This document shows, in pieces, positions 5,454 through 5,580 of a stretch of DNA of 5,580 nucleotides. The DNA is taken from NCBI GenBank assembly GCA_029865445.1, contig JAOUGY010000258.1:1-5580 (forward strand). The letters are read 5' to 3'. Made by a program: the position numbers and the translations under genes. Below the pieces are notes generated by a model. That model saw only the letters and a list, made by a program, of their open reading frames with translations, ran no database searches and had not been told where the DNA came from. How positions within the stretch are numbered: position 1 is the stretch's first letter; each line of letters starts with the position of its first letter. Source of the stretch: Acidimicrobiia bacterium (GTDB lineage Bacteria > Actinomycetota > Acidimicrobiia > Spongiisociales > ZC4RG35).

Positions 5454-5459
5454 GCTCGG

Positions 5460-5580
5460 ATGCGGGTTCTGGTCGTCGAAGACGAACACGTCATTGCCTC
5501 GGCGCTCATCAACGGCCTGCGCGGCGAAGGCTACGTCGTCGATCACGCCGACCGAGGCGACGACGCGGTGTGGATGGCCA
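5460..5580 (+). CDS. Response regulator receiver domain, OmpR/PhoB-like, 3'-truncated
   Basis: The ATG at 5460 opens a frame that runs off the window; 40 complete codons are visible. M-R-V-L-V-V-E-D-E-H (1-10) is the first strand and acidic pocket of a receiver domain (Glu7, Asp8), followed by helix 1 (A-S-A-L-I-N-G-L-R-G-E-G-Y) and strand 2 (V-V-D-H-A). The wording G-E-G-Y-V-V-D-H-A-D-R-G-D-D-A-V-W-M-A is typical of OmpR-family regulators, which are phosphorylated on an aspartate by a histidine kinase and then bind DNA. The phospho-acceptor Asp and the DNA-binding domain lie outside the window, so the subfamily is inferred. A kinase gene would be expected downstream. The divergent lipoprotein is a plausible target or partner, but nothing in the sequence proves it. 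Confidence 0.88.
   Translation, partial: MRVLVVEDEHVIASALINGLRGEGYVVDHADRGDDAVWMA

Larger units (their letters stand above)
5269..5459. promoter_or_regulatory. Divergent intergenic region between lipoprotein and response regulator
   Basis: This 191-base region must hold the promoters of both flanking genes. It contains the lipoprotein ribosome binding site (5274-5278, minus strand), a short dyad CGCTC-TC-GAGCG (5379-5390) flanked by two copies of CCGATCT (5368-5374 and 5395-5401, 27 bases apart), and the -10 box of the response regulator at its right end. I could not identify a convincing minus-strand promoter. A regulator site here is possible but unproven. Confidence 0.4.

Noticed and set aside
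1..5580. A mobile element, defence island or novel multi-gene system
   Set aside because: No transposase, integrase, terminal repeats, tRNA, toxin-antitoxin pair or nuclease is visible. The lone AAA ATPase has no partner gene beside it, so a defence call is not supported.

Overview
The window is GC-rich bacterial chromosome. Its gene content, compact operons with 4-base overlaps, TANNNT-type -10 boxes placed for leaderless transcripts, and a short-signal lipoprotein with a threonine-rich linker all suggest an actinobacterium. The style resembles Acidimicrobiia, but that rank is inference. I see no mobile element, RNA gene, CRISPR array or prophage; this looks like core chromosome with a few unusual proteins.

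Layout. (1) Bases 1-2256, plus strand: a tight three-gene run. It holds the 3' part of a lipoate-protein-ligase-like gene, then (4-base gap) a single ORF fusing a complete type II 3-dehydroquinate dehydratase (AroQ) to a complete alpha/beta hydrolase, then (TTGA overlap) a YhhN/lysoplasmalogenase membrane protein that probably starts at TTG. (2) Bases about 2289-3365, plus strand: a two-gene unit. A membrane-anchored or secreted SLT-like protein that appears to lack the catalytic glutamate overlaps (ATGA) a small four-helix membrane protein of unknown function. (3) Bases 3463-4179, plus strand: a stand-alone COG3910-like AAA/ABC-type ATPase, apparently leaderless from GTG, with a dyad over its -35 region. 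(4) Bases 4201-5268, minus strand: a GerMN-domain lipoprotein, convergent with the ATPase (21 bases between stops). (5) From 5460, plus strand: the 5' end of an OmpR-family response regulator, divergent from the lipoprotein and apparently leaderless.

How the genes work together. The first run combines cofactor attachment (lipoate), shikimate-pathway chemistry plus an unassigned esterase/amidase-like hydrolase, and ether-lipid breakdown; no single pathway unites them. The second unit and the lipoprotein are envelope functions. The strongest points for a second look are the AroQ-hydrolase fusion, the Glu-to-Ala change in the SLT-like domain, and two -10 boxes lying at exactly -12 to -7 from start codons.
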